Assembly: GCF_001439925.1 (NCBI RefSeq)
Contig: NZ_LMBV01000025.1
Location: 1 to 47,312, forward strand
Length of the DNA: 47,312 nt
Direction: 5' to 3'
DNA from: Peribacillus muralis
GTDB taxonomy: Bacteria; Bacillota; Bacilli; Bacillales; DSM-1321
How positions within the stretch are numbered: position 1 is the first letter of the stretch; every line of letters starts with the position of its first letter. Below the pieces are notes generated by a model, which ran no database searches, had not been told where the DNA came from, and was given only the letters and a program-made list of their open reading frames with translations. Shown one piece after another: positions 17,466-25,497 of the stretch. A program made the position numbers and the translations under genes.

Positions 17466-17487
17466 GATATCTGGTTAAGAAGAAATA

Positions 17488-17539
17488 AAAAGGTGATAGA
17501 AGCAAGGATTCAATTGAATCCCTGCTCCTATCACCTTTT
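17488..17539 (-). terminator. Terminator of the RpiR gene
   Basis: A 12-bp outer stem (AAAAGGTGATAG / CTATCACCTTTT) encloses an inner palindrome GGATTCAATTGAATCC. It lies just past the leftward RpiR stop codon and continues into an A/T-rich run. Confidence 0.75.
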
Positions 17540-17543
17540 AAAT

Positions 17544-18395
17544 TTAATCACTATAGTGATAATTCATTTTGGTAAGAATTGAATTAATTTCATCAAGACG
17601 ATTTTTGGTTTTTTCAGGATAATTGATGGCTATGGCGCTTACAAGATAATCTGCTACAAGCATAGATGCTATTGGTGAATTATGAAAAGCGATACTACTA
17701 GAATTACATGGCAATACTAAATCCGAATACTTAACTAGAGGAGAAGAATAACTATCAGTAATAGAAATAACTTGTGCCTTATTGTCTTTAGCTGCCATAG
17801 CGAATTCAACAATTCTTCTAGCGTATCTTGGAAAAGAGGTTGCGATGACTAAATCCTTCGAAGTAAAATTAATTCCTTTATCAACCCAATCGCTTAAATC
17901 AGCAACAATCAATTCACAGTTTCCAAGTAGACGATTAAGTCCAAAAGTTAAATGTTGTGCCACTGGTAATCCACTTCTCACACTGGTACAAAATATTCGA
18001 TCTGCGGACACAATCATTTCCACCGTTTTATTTAAACTCTCCGTGGAAATCATCTCTACTGTAGATTGAATATTATTGAGTTGACTTTCTGCAGAGCGAA
18101 TCCACAAATCACTTTCATTTAAATCTTTTAAATTTGCCTCTAATCTAATTTGAGGAGCTGCTCTATTACGTAAAAGTTCCTGAAGTCCTTTTTGAAATTC
18201 AGTATATCCCGAATAATTCAGACTAAAAGTCAATCTCATAATGGTGGTAGTACTAGTTCCTACAATTCCAGCCAACTGATCAACGGTTAAAAAAGCGACA
18301 TCCACAGGATTTTTAATAATATAGTCCGCAACTCTTTGTTGTGTTTCTGTTAATTCTGATATCTTGTTTTTTAATTTTAATATTGGGTTTTCCAT
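17544..18395 (-). CDS. RpiR/MurR-family transcriptional regulator
   Basis: A 283-residue regulator. The N-terminal RpiR helix-turn-helix (about residues 1-77) has the family pattern QQRVADYIIKNP, FLTVDQLAGIVGTSTTTIMRL and SGYTEFQKGL. A C-terminal SIS sugar-phosphate-binding domain (about 110-260) contains IFCTSVRSG, VIATSFPRYARRIVEFA and ISITDSYSSPL. ATG at 18395 follows AGGAGCG. It stands between the carboxylate transporter and the divergent aldolase/dehydrogenase pair, so it is the natural regulator of both. The perfect inverted repeat at 18798-18843 in the divergent gap is a possible operator. The inducer is probably a phosphorylated or carboxylated intermediate. Confidence 0.9.
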   Translation of the reverse strand: MENPILKLKNKISELTETQQRVADYIIKNPVDVAFLTVDQLAGIVGTSTTTIMRLTFSLNYSGYTEFQKGLQELLRNRAAPQIRLEANLKDLNESDLWIRSAESQLNNIQSTVEMISTESLNKTVEMIVSADRIFCTSVRSGLPVAQHLTFGLNRLLGNCELIVADLSDWVDKGINFTSKDLVIATSFPRYARRIVEFAMAAKDNKAQVISITDSYSSPLVKYSDLVLPCNSSSIAFHNSPIASMLVADYLVSAIAINYPEKTKNRLDEINSILTKMNYHYSD

Positions 18396-18797
18396 AAGAT
18401 TCGCTCCTATTGAACATATTATAGTGTAAATTTTATATTTTTTTATTCCAATAAAGTATTTATTACGATATTTAATTGAATTTTAGCATTTTTATTTATT
18501 AATGTAAAAAAGAGTTCCTTAAATAAGACTATTAATAATTTCCTTACCTGAAAATTCTAGAACGTATCCATAAACGTTATGCATGATTACTTCATAAGTA
18601 GTAAATAAAATTAATTTCTTTTAGAACTTCGGAATAAATGAGCTAATAAAGGTGATTGAACCTTTCAAGTTAACAATCTAATTCGCTTTCTTTGTTCTTA
18701 AGCCGTTTTTCTTCTTAAAATTCAGTTTCTTTTCAATGTCATTTAAAAAAAGGGTTTACTTTAATAAATAACGCTGTTAGTATACATTTAAGTTATT
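18396..18797. other. Divergent intergenic region, left part
   Basis: No gene is visible. It contains the RpiR promoter region and is strongly AT-rich. The regulatory elements I can point to lie to the right: the inverted repeat at 18798-18843 and the cre-like site at 18973-18986. Confidence 0.4.
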
Positions 18798-18843
18798 AGT
18801 AATAAATATTACCCCCAAACAAGTTTTAGTAATATTTATTACT
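18798..18843. promoter_or_regulatory. Perfect 15-bp inverted repeat, candidate operator
   Basis: AGTAATAAATATTAC (18798-18812) and GTAATATTTATTACT (18829-18843) are exact complements separated by 16 bases. No T run follows, so it is unlikely to be a terminator. It lies between the RpiR gene and the aldolase gene and could be the RpiR operator. Confidence 0.5.
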
Positions 18844-18972
18844 TTAAAACTGAAGTTAAGAAAAATAGTGGATTTTTCAATGACCTACAACTCTTTTTTT
18901 GTCATAAACTTAGAAAAATAACGTGACAAAGTGTTGAAGAGACAGGAAATACACTAAAAATTATGTGATTTT

Positions 18973-18986
18973 TGAAAGCGTTATCT
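18973..18986 (+). promoter_or_regulatory. Candidate cre (CcpA) site before the aldolase gene
   Basis: TGAAAGCGTTATCT fits TGWAANCGNTNWCA with one mismatch at the last base, 85 bp upstream of the aldolase start. This suggests carbon catabolite control of the aldolase/dehydrogenase pair. Confidence 0.5.
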
Positions 18987-19070
18987 TAGTTATGGTACAT
19001 CAAAGATAATAAGTTACATTTAGTAGCTAATTGTTTAGTTAATGGAAACATAAAAAAGTAAAAGGAGTGC

Positions 19071-19757
19071 ATGTCATTGAGTAACTTAGCACCGTTATTG
19101 TCGGAAGAAATTATCGAAAGAGCAAAACGTCTTAACACTACACTTATATCAGATGCGATGGGATGTACAGGTTCTATGGATTATAAAATAAAGCCTGTAG
19201 CACCAGGTATGAAAGTAGTTGGTACTGCTCTAACAGTAAGCTTAAGACCTGGAGATAATTTGTTCCTTCATCAAGCTATCTATGATGGGAAAGAAGGTTA
19301 TGTATTAGTTGCGGATGGAAAAGGACATACTTCAAACGCCTACCTTGGAGAATTGATGGCAGGAGCTGCGAAAGCCATTGGACTTGAAGGAGTCATCATT
19401 GATGGATTAGTTCGTGATAAAGAAACACTTAGCGAATTAAAATTCCCTATTTTTGCAAAAGGATTTATTCCAAACGGTCCTCTTAAAGATGGTCCTGGTG
19501 AGCTTCATAAACCTATTTCTTGTGGAGGGGTATCCGTAATTCCAGGGGATTTGATCATTGGTGATGATGATGGTGTTATTGTGGTTCCAAGAGACAAGAT
19601 TGAAGTGGCTCTTTCTAAGGCAGAGAAAAAACTAGATTATGAGAAAACGCGCATAGAAACCATTACAGCTTATGAAAAAACCCGCAAGCAAGGTAAACCA
19701 GAAGGAAGCATTGAACCTCCTTGGTTGAGAGAACAAATAAAAGCGTATGGACTATAA
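19071..19757 (+). CDS. RraA-fold protein, HMG/CHA aldolase-like
   Basis: A 228-residue protein of the RraA/4-hydroxy-4-methyl-2-oxoglutarate (HMG) aldolase family. Motifs are LISDAMGCTGSMD near the N terminus, GELMAGAAKAIGLEGVIIDGLVRD (about residues 91-114, holding the divalent-metal and pyruvate-enolate binding GxxxDGxxRD) and GDDDGVIVVPRDK (about 162-174). RraA itself, an RNase E inhibitor, is shorter and enteric; the longer form and the metabolic setting favour an aldolase or decarboxylase acting on a 4-hydroxy-2-oxo dicarboxylate and releasing pyruvate or oxaloacetate. AAAGGAG precedes the ATG closely; TTG two codons later is an alternative start. It is first in a two-gene operon with a dehydrogenase, divergent from rpiR. 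Confidence 0.85.
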   Translation: MSLSNLAPLLSEEIIERAKRLNTTLISDAMGCTGSMDYKIKPVAPGMKVVGTALTVSLRPGDNLFLHQAIYDGKEGYVLVADGKGHTSNAYLGELMAGAAKAIGLEGVIIDGLVRDKETLSELKFPIFAKGFIPNGPLKDGPGELHKPISCGGVSVIPGDLIIGDDDGVIVVPRDKIEVALSKAEKKLDYEKTRIETITAYEKTRKQGKPEGSIEPPWLREQIKAYGL

Positions 19758-19777
19758 AAAGAAGGGAGTACTTTAGA

Positions 19778-20671
19778 ATGAAATTAGGTTTTATTGGATT
19801 TGGAGAAGCAGCCTTTGAATTATCCGTTGGATTAAAACAAGAAGGTTTAGAAAAGATCCTCGCTCATGATGTCATGTTAGACCATCCTACTTTCGGTCCG
19901 CAAATAAAAGAACGGGCTATACAAGCGCAAGTGGAGCTTCGTTCCAATCCCGAGGGCGTATTAAATGAAGTTGATGTAGTCATGGTAGCAGTACCAGCAG
20001 ATAAAGCTTATGAGGTTAGCGAAGTGTTAAAACTTCATCTGAAGAAAGATTGTATTTACGTTGATGTATCGGCTTCGACTCCTGTAGTAAAACAAAATAT
20101 TAACAAAAACATACAAGAAAAGAATACATTTTTTGTCGACGCAGCAATGTTAGGACCCTTACCAGTTTATAAACATAAAGTTCCTATTTCAGCAAGTGGC
20201 AACGGAGTGGATCGGCTTATCGCCTTAATGACTCCATACGGCATGGATATAACTAAGGTGAGTGAGAATCCTGGCGACGCTTCTGCTATAAAACTAGTCC
20301 GTAGTATTTATATGAAGGGAGTAGCCGCCCTTTATCTAGAGTTGTTAGAGGCCGCCCATGAATTTAATATAGAAGAATTGGTTTTAGATTCGATAAGTGA
20401 AACTATGGATAGCAAGAGCTTTAAAGAAACCATGAATCGATTAGTAACGGGAACTTCTATTCATGCATTAAGAAGATCAATTGAACTAGATGGTTCTATC
20501 CAAATGTTAGAAGCTTCTAATCTTAATTCAGTCATGTCTAAGGCAGCAAAAAACAAATTAGAAAGATTAGCTACATTCAATTTGAAAGAGAAGTTTAAAG
20601 GTCAAAAACCGAATTATTGGTTAGAAGTAATTAAAGCATGCAAAGAAGAAAATACAATTGTAAGTAGTTAA
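19778..20671 (+). CDS. NAD(P)-dependent dehydrogenase with DUF1932 C-terminal domain
   Basis: A 297-residue enzyme of the 6-phosphogluconate/3-hydroxyisobutyrate dehydrogenase superfamily. The Rossmann glycine motif GFIGFGEAA is at residues 4-12, the NAD domain contains VDVVMVAVPAD and VDVSASTP, and the C-terminal domain begins with NPGDASAIKLVRSIYMKG, which holds the likely catalytic lysine in DUF1932 proteins. ATG at 19778 follows GAAGGGAG; the upstream open frame lies inside the aldolase gene. It starts 20 bp after the aldolase stop. It probably oxidises or reduces a hydroxy acid that is the substrate or product of the aldolase; this is inferred from the operon. The product is otherwise unassigned. 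Confidence 0.85.
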   Translation: MKLGFIGFGEAAFELSVGLKQEGLEKILAHDVMLDHPTFGPQIKERAIQAQVELRSNPEGVLNEVDVVMVAVPADKAYEVSEVLKLHLKKDCIYVDVSASTPVVKQNINKNIQEKNTFFVDAAMLGPLPVYKHKVPISASGNGVDRLIALMTPYGMDITKVSENPGDASAIKLVRSIYMKGVAALYLELLEAAHEFNIEELVLDSISETMDSKSFKETMNRLVTGTSIHALRRSIELDGSIQMLEASNLNSVMSKAAKNKLERLATFNLKEKFKGQKPNYWLEVIKACKEENTIVSS

Positions 20672-20928
20672 ATGAAATAAGCTATATCACTATTATGGGG
20701 TACCACCATTGGTACCTGTTCCTTTGTGCTTCGAATCAATAACACCTCCCCTTTGATTTTACATTATCTACCTAAGAGAATATTGATTTTTAGTGCGACA
20801 ATTTTTTATGATGGTAACTTTGTTTATCTTCCCAACGCTATTACACAAAACAGAGCAACCCTTCAAAGATGGAGATTTTATAACTGAACTTCTATTATCA
20901 AGACCAAAATTATAAAAACCTTAATATT

Positions 20929-20972
20929 AAAGGAGAGCACATATAACCATGTATAATATGTACTCTCCTTTT
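20929..20972 (+). terminator. Terminator of the aldolase/dehydrogenase operon
   Basis: AAAGGAGAGCACATA pairs with TATGTACTCTCCTTT (one mismatch) and ends in TTTTATC. The stem is long and lies 260 bp past the dehydrogenase stop; no gene is visible in between. Confidence 0.65.
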
Positions 20973-20983
20973 ATCTTTTTACG

Positions 20984-21002
20984 AACTAAAGCACCTGTTA
21001 GT
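20984..21002 (+). repeat. AACTAA/TTAGTT intergenic repeat, copy 5
   Basis: A GCACC-spacer variant: AACTAAAGCACC then TGTTAGT. It directly follows the terminator at 20929-20972. Confidence 0.6.
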
Positions 21003-21216
21003 AAAAAAAGAAAATGGCCTAGCAGGATGAGAAAAGATTAGCGATTTCCTGATAACTAAGTCATACAAGTAATTATCTACATTGCCCATTCTCAAAGCTA
21101 TTACTACTGAACTAATTGCAATTCCAGCTAAACTCACAACTTTTATAGTTCTAATCTCCTCAACCTGAACTATTTATGAGCATATATTCTGGAACGAAAA
21201 TAATTAAGCCTTGTGC

Positions 21217-21244
21217 AACTAACCTGCCCCTTTAGTTCCATAAG
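21217..21244 (+). repeat. AACTAA/TTAGTT intergenic repeat, copy 6
   Basis: A consensus copy with CCATAAG tail, then a second stem AGCTGTTTAGAGACAGCT and CCGATC. The compound arrangement is the same as at 24982 and 33879. The stretch 21003-21383 holds no gene. Confidence 0.85.
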
Positions 21245-21383
21245 AATAAGCTGTTTAGAGACAGCTCCGATCGCCAGCTAGCTCACACAGTCTATAATGA
21301 CTTAATGTAGAGTTGACACAAACTGTGAAGTAAAGGTGATGGAGAAATAATAAAATAAAAAATAAAAAAGAAAGAGTATTCTA

Positions 21384-21524
21384 TCACTCTTCCTTTTTGT
21401 CAATTTTATAAATATCTAATTTTAATGAAATGTCTTTAAGTAAAGTGTTTCTTTCTTTTTGAGTTTTGATAAAGCTGATTAAAAACCAAACAATAAATGC
21501 TATTGGAATTAATACCTAGTTCAT
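21384..21524 (-). pseudogene. Small membrane protein frame with stop at codon 3
   Basis: Leftward from 21524 there is a good ribosome binding site (GGGGAG) and ATG AAC, then TAG. The same frame then runs 43 codons, starting VLIPIAFIVWFLISFIKTQK: one transmembrane helix, then a charged tail ending KIDKKEE. A tryptophan codon (TGG) mutated to TAG would explain this. It may be a recently inactivated small protein, or it could be made from a non-canonical start. I cannot assign a family. Confidence 0.5.
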
Positions 21525-21636
21525 TGTTTTTCTCCCCAATCTTTATATTGGGAATTATTGCATAAATACCCTAAATAAAATTAAAAGAAAAAAATTGATG
21601 AACATCCCGACTAAACAGCAAGGACAAAATAAAAAA

Positions 21637-21650
21637 GCGTCCTTAGACGC
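21637..21650 (-). terminator. Terminator of the DUF2642 gene
   Basis: GCGTC-CTTA-GACGC, followed leftward by six T residues, directly after the stop codon at 21653. Confidence 0.65.
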
Positions 21651-21652
21651 GG

Positions 21653-21952
21653 TTAAGGCTTACCAGTGTAGTAGACAATATGTTGATAACGAATATGGTG
21701 ATTTACATTTCCAACGGTGAGTTGAATGTGATCGATAGCAACTCCTGTTAATTTCCCTTCCAGTGTACCATTGGTTGTTACGACGTTAATTGTTTTTTCT
21801 AGATTCATTAGTAAATGATCTAAAAATACTGGTTCAGTTGGAATTGTATAAGTAGGGGATAAATTTTTCATCATCGCAGGAAAACCACTTGTATAAGCAT
21901 ACTGACCAGGTGGCAATGCTTCACGATAATTTTCATAAGGAAAACTTTGCAT
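21653..21952 (-). CDS. DUF2642-like protein, possibly spore-coat associated
   Basis: A 99-residue protein. The N-terminal half is tyrosine and proline rich (PYENYREALPPGQYAYTSGFP). The C-terminal half is a small beta-rich domain: VFLDHLLMNLEKTINVVTTNGTLEGKLTGVAIDHIQLTV...IRYQHIVYY. That pattern (hydrophobic start, conserved G-x-L-x-G-x-L turn, IRYxxIVYI ending) matches the DUF2642 family found in Bacillus, where members occur among spore coat or sporulation proteins. ATG at 21952 follows AAAGGAGTG. It is monocistronic, with its own terminator. Spore function is inferred from family distribution only. Confidence 0.65.
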   Translation of the reverse strand: MQSFPYENYREALPPGQYAYTSGFPAMMKNLSPTYTIPTEPVFLDHLLMNLEKTINVVTTNGTLEGKLTGVAIDHIQLTVGNVNHHIRYQHIVYYTGKP

Positions 21953-22042
21953 TATTCATTTCACTCCTTTTGTTTAACATATGTCAAATTTATTGGGATG
22001 CGACTTAGTCAACCATTTTAGAGAAACATTGCGAACACAAAT

Positions 22043-22072
22043 AAAAAGCCCGATTTATTTCAGGGCTTTTTA
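22043..22072. terminator. Bidirectional terminator hairpin
   Basis: AAAAAGCCC and GGGCTTTTT flank an 11-base loop. It can terminate in both directions. It lies between the DUF2642 promoter region and the LysE gene's 3' side. Confidence 0.6.
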
Positions 22073-22086
22073 TTGTGCCAAAATTA

Positions 22087-22114
22087 AACAATCCTGCCCC
22101 GTTAGTTGCATAAG
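22087..22114 (+). repeat. AACTAA/TTAGTT intergenic repeat, copy 7
   Basis: A variant: AACAATCCTGCCCC then GTTAGTTGCATAAG. Confidence 0.75.
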
Positions 22115-22272
22115 CAAAACCTGCCCAAAAATTAAATTGCATGCCTTTCAAAGTCTGTTACTTATTTTTTTCACAAAGTAACCATCATTACATACAGCCA
22201 TCGTATTTAAACAAACGTTTTCTTTCGTGATAAAAACAAGAGTAACTAATACTAATAAAACTCTCCAAAGGT

Positions 22273-22905
22273 TTATTTTTTTTCATGAAAAGCTAAGTTT
22301 ACAGCTAAAGCACCTAAAACAGATGCCATGAACCAGCGTTGAATTTTAACAAAAAAAGGTCTTTCTCCAACCCAAACCGCGACTTGCCCAGCAAATAATA
22401 CAATTAGTGAATTTACAGCAAAGCTAACAAGTATTTGCACCGTTCCTAATTGAGCAGTTTGAACAAGCAGTGAACCACTATTAGGATCCATAAATTGAGG
22501 TAAAAGTGAAATATACAAGATTGCAATTTTTGGATTCAACAAATTTGTCATAAGGCCCATACCATATAGTTTTTTTGGTGACTCTACAGCTAAATGTTGT
22601 GGCTCCAGGATTGAACTTGCTCCTAGTTTTATTGCATTCCATGCTAACCACAACAAGTAGATAACACCTACCCATTTAATGATGTCATACATTACTGGAA
22701 CTAATTCGAACAAGAAGGATAAGCCCAACATTGTAGCTACGATATAAATTATAAAACCAGTAATTACACCTAAAAGAGATATGATCCCTGCCTTTTTACC
22801 TTGCGAAATTGTCCTGGATATTAAATAAATCATATTAGGACCTGGTGAACAGACCATCCCTAAAGATACTAGCGCAAAAGCGCCTAGTGTTCCTAATCCA
22901 ATCAT
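22273..22905 (-). CDS. LysE/RhtB-family amino acid exporter
   Basis: A 210-residue membrane protein with about six hydrophobic segments, the normal size for LysE/RhtB efflux permeases. The signature is at the N terminus: SLGMVCSPGPNMIYLISRTISQGKKAGI (about residues 14-41), and another family segment is LGASSILEPQ after the fourth helix. Members export lysine, homoserine, threonine or other metabolites. The ATG at 22905 follows GGGGGGAG. It has no operon partner or adjacent LysR-type regulator, so the substrate stays open. Confidence 0.88.
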   Translation of the reverse strand: MIGLGTLGAFALVSLGMVCSPGPNMIYLISRTISQGKKAGIISLLGVITGFIIYIVATMLGLSFLFELVPVMYDIIKWVGVIYLLWLAWNAIKLGASSILEPQHLAVESPKKLYGMGLMTNLLNPKIAILYISLLPQFMDPNSGSLLVQTAQLGTVQILVSFAVNSLIVLFAGQVAVWVGERPFFVKIQRWFMASVLGALAVNLAFHEKK

Positions 22906-23138
22906 TAAATCTCCCCCCTTTATATTCCATAAAAGTCTTAATTATTAGATTCTGAATAACTGGCGTTGTTACGAGTACTCCCCGGTGATGAAAGCGAATG
23001 AGAGTCACTTTATTATCCGCAGCTGCTTCTTTCGGTATCACAATATTCATGCAAGAACGAATCCTACGCATCCGCGGAGTACTGGCTCTGCGGATTAAAT
23101 GGCCCCAATTGTTGAATAAAGAACAAACAGCACTCTTC

Positions 23139-23167
23139 AACTATCCTTTCCCCATTAGTTCCATAAC
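23139..23167 (+). repeat. AACTAA/TTAGTT intergenic repeat, copy 8
   Basis: A variant: AACTATCCTTTCCCC then ATTAGTTCCATAAC. The surrounding gap (22906-23436) has no supported gene apart from the promoter at 23252. Confidence 0.65.
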
Positions 23168-23251
23168 AATAAGAACTGCCAAAGCAACTCTCTTATTGAA
23201 GTAAAGCACCTTAAGAAAAATTTCTTTCATTACATAATTGCTTACATACAT

Positions 23252-23281
23252 TGAATATTTGGTACGCCCTCGCACGTACTA
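23252..23281 (+). promoter_or_regulatory. Sigma-G-like promoter for the gerA gene
   Basis: TGAATA (23252-23257), 17 bases, then CGTACTA (23275-23281). The -35 element matches sigma-G/sigma-F consensus and the -10 differs from CATACTA at one base. gerA-family operons are transcribed in the forespore by sigma-G, and the gene starts 155 bp downstream. Confidence 0.6.
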
Positions 23282-23436
23282 ATGTGAAAAGGAGATATAA
23301 CCTTTTTGCTTACCTATATAAGTTTATAGATATTTATCGTTTAATGATTGGGAAATAAAGTTTTTTTTCGAGACTAAAAAAAAAATACTTGTTGATATTA
23401 TAAATACGGGGTGGGAATTATATACATTTATTTTAA

Positions 23437-24915
23437 ATGATGAACATACTAAGGGTGGTTAGGATAATTAATAAGATACTTAAGAGTCTCCAAGAAAACA
23501 CAAAACAGCTAAAGGAAAGTTTCAACAATGCAACTGATTTTAGAGTCAGGAAGTTAAAAATCGGTTCTAGTCGTTCGCGAATGGTACACCTTATTTATCT
23601 TGATGGAGCAGTAAATAAAGATAGCTTGCAGGAAAACGTAATTACACCCCTATTATATTCAACGAAAGTGCCCATAAATAAAAACTCTATCATAGAGGAT
23701 GTTTCAGAGAATATTCTTAAAACAGCAGAAGTATTCGTTGTAAAAGAATATAAGGAATTAACCGATGCCATAGTAAACGGAGGAACCGTTATACTATTCG
23801 AAGGCATTGAATTAGGAATTATAGCTGGGACTACACAGTTTAAAGAAAGAAACATTGAACAAGCAACCAGTGAACGATCTGCAAAAGGGGCACGTGTTGG
23901 CCTCACCGAAAATCTTAATACTAACATTAGCTTATTGCGGGGAATGGTTAAGACACCAAGTTTTTGCGTCGAGTCTTTGAAAATAGGAACATTATCTGAT
24001 ACAGAGATTTCCATCCTCTACATAAAAAAAGTAGTTGATCAGAATGTATTAGCGGAGGTAAGAAAACGTATTGATAAAATTTCCGTTAACTATGTTCTGG
24101 AATCTATGACAATTAAAGAAGCTATTGAAGGTGAGACAGTTGCACTTTTCACAATGTATGAGGACTCAGAACGACCCGATGTTGTTATATCTTCATTATA
24201 TGACGGAAAAGTTGTGGTACTTGTAGATGGGAATCCATACGCCATTATATTACCAGGTTTATTTATTTCGATATTTCAAGCACCTGATGAATACAATCAG
24301 AAATATGGCAGGCTAATGAATCGGTTATTAAGGTTTACAGGCTTTGTCCTAAGCATTTACTTACCTAGCATTTATGTGATACTTATAAATTTTTATGCAG
24401 ACGGATATCCAGGTAAAGTAACAAAAACCCTTCTGAAAAATGATGAACTGCTTCCTTCATTTTGGACGATGTTAATACTTATTGGATTAATAACTATCTT
24501 AATTGACGTTATTTTCAGGGTTCCTCAAAGTGCAATCATACTTATCTCATTGTTTGCCACAATTGCGATCGGAGAAACAGCAGTCTCAGCTAAGATTATC
24601 CATCCTGTAAGTTTAATTGTCATAGCAATAACCTTTTTATCGGGTTTCCTGATTATTAACAAGCAGTTGGGGTCAGCGATAGCAACACTTCGCATTTTAT
24701 TTTTAATTGTCGGAAATTACTTTGGCAGTACAGGAATGATTATAGTTACAACGCTATTAATTATCTATATGGCCAGTCTCCGTTCTGTAGGAGTCCCATT
24801 CCTGTCGCCACTCCTACCGTTTAAACTTGAAGAATTAAAAGATACGTTTTATAGAGGAAGATTAGAGAAATTAAACAACAGTAAACATGGCTTTCCAAAC
24901 GATAACGAACGATAA
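23437..24915 (+). CDS. GerA-family spore germination receptor subunit (orphan)
   Basis: A 492-residue protein of the GerA subunit family (A subunit of germinant receptors in the spore inner membrane). The N-terminal cytosolic domain (about residues 1-290) contains VHLIYLDGAVNKDSL, VNGGTVILFEG and the family core ERSAKGARVGLTENLNTNISLLR, which in canonical GerAA reads with RGP rather than SAK. The C-terminal part (about 300-470) has some five or six membrane helices. No gerB or gerC gene follows, so the subunit would need partners encoded elsewhere. The ribosome binding site is weak. A sigma-G-like promoter precedes it. The divergent core motif suggests a non-standard receptor. Confidence 0.88.
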   Translation: MMNILRVVRIINKILKSLQENTKQLKESFNNATDFRVRKLKIGSSRSRMVHLIYLDGAVNKDSLQENVITPLLYSTKVPINKNSIIEDVSENILKTAEVFVVKEYKELTDAIVNGGTVILFEGIELGIIAGTTQFKERNIEQATSERSAKGARVGLTENLNTNISLLRGMVKTPSFCVESLKIGTLSDTEISILYIKKVVDQNVLAEVRKRIDKISVNYVLESMTIKEAIEGETVALFTMYEDSERPDVVISSLYDGKVVVLVDGNPYAIILPGLFISIFQAPDEYNQKYGRLMNRLLRFTGFVLSIYLPSIYVILINFYADGYPGKVTKTLLKNDELLPSFWTMLILIGLITILIDVIFRVPQSAIILISLFATIAIGETAVSAKIIHPVSLIVIAITFLSGFLIINKQLGSAIATLRILFLIVGNYFGSTGMIIVTTLLIIYMASLRSVGVPFLSPLLPFKLEELKDTFYRGRLEKLNNSKHGFPNDNER

Positions 24916-24981
24916 ATAATAAAAAGGAAAAAACCATCAAAGTGGAGATTACGGTTTAATTATTTGTAATTACATCCTTGT

Positions 24982-25009
24982 GGAACTAACCTGCCCGGTT
25001 AGTTCCACA
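24982..25009 (+). repeat. AACTAA/TTAGTT intergenic repeat, copy 9
   Basis: The most symmetrical copy: GGAACTAAC, spacer CTGCCCG, GTTAGTTCC, a perfect 9-bp stem. A degenerate second stem (GCCTTAAAGACAGCT) and CCGATC follow, then a second half-copy around 25032-25061 (CTTCCGTTAGTTTATAAAG). Confidence 0.85.
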
Positions 25010-25097
25010 AAAAAAAGCCGCCTTAAAGACAGCTCCGATCTTCAGCTACGCTTCCGTTAGTTTATAAAGAAAGTTTTCCTTTTCTGTATATTTTACT

Positions 25098-25485
25098 CTA
25101 TTCGAGATTAGCATGTTTACCATACATTTTATTAGAATCCAAGCTCTTTCTCTCCATAATACGAAGGATTGAAGCGTCATAAAATAATAACATCGTTTGC
25201 TCGAATATAGATCCCATTGGTTGAATGGTCCTGTAATCGCCTTCAGATTGATCTTTCGTTACCCCCGGTAATTTAACAATAATATCTGCAACTCTCCAAT
25301 GGATGATTCGGGAGCAATGGTAATAGCTGCGACTATACCTCCTAAGCTTTTAGCTTTTTCAGCAATGGCAACCAAGGTTTTGGTTTCTCCTGATCCTGAA
25401 CCAATGATTAATAAATCATCCTTTTCTAAATTAGCTGTTACTGTTTCCCCAACTACATAGGCATCTTCAATAGTAGCTTCTGGCT
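25098..25485 (-). pseudogene. 6-phospho-3-hexuloisomerase (hxlB) remnant
   Basis: Leftward from about 25485 the sequence encodes the core and C terminus of a SIS-domain 6-phospho-3-hexuloisomerase of the ribulose monophosphate pathway. It reads IEDAYVVGETVTANLEKDDLLIIGSGSGET, then AKSLGGIVAAITIAPESSIG, then, after a frameshift near the GEL/ADI junction, IIVKLPGVTKDQ and a GSIFEQTMLLFYDA ending. The first third of the gene (start codon and N-terminal helix) is missing, its place taken by the phoA 3' end 12 bp away. No hexulose-6-phosphate synthase gene remains. Confidence 0.75.
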
Positions 25486-25497
25486 ATGCATATTTGA

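Noticed and set aside
19071..19757. Naming the RraA-fold gene as the RNase E inhibitor rraA
   Set aside because: The protein is longer than RraA, and it is paired with a dehydrogenase and a carboxylate transporter, which favours an aldolase role.
22835..23140. Leftward 101-codon ORF overlapping the LysE start and the gap beyond
   Set aside because: It overlaps a well-supported gene in another frame, has no ribosome binding site and has no protein-like pattern.
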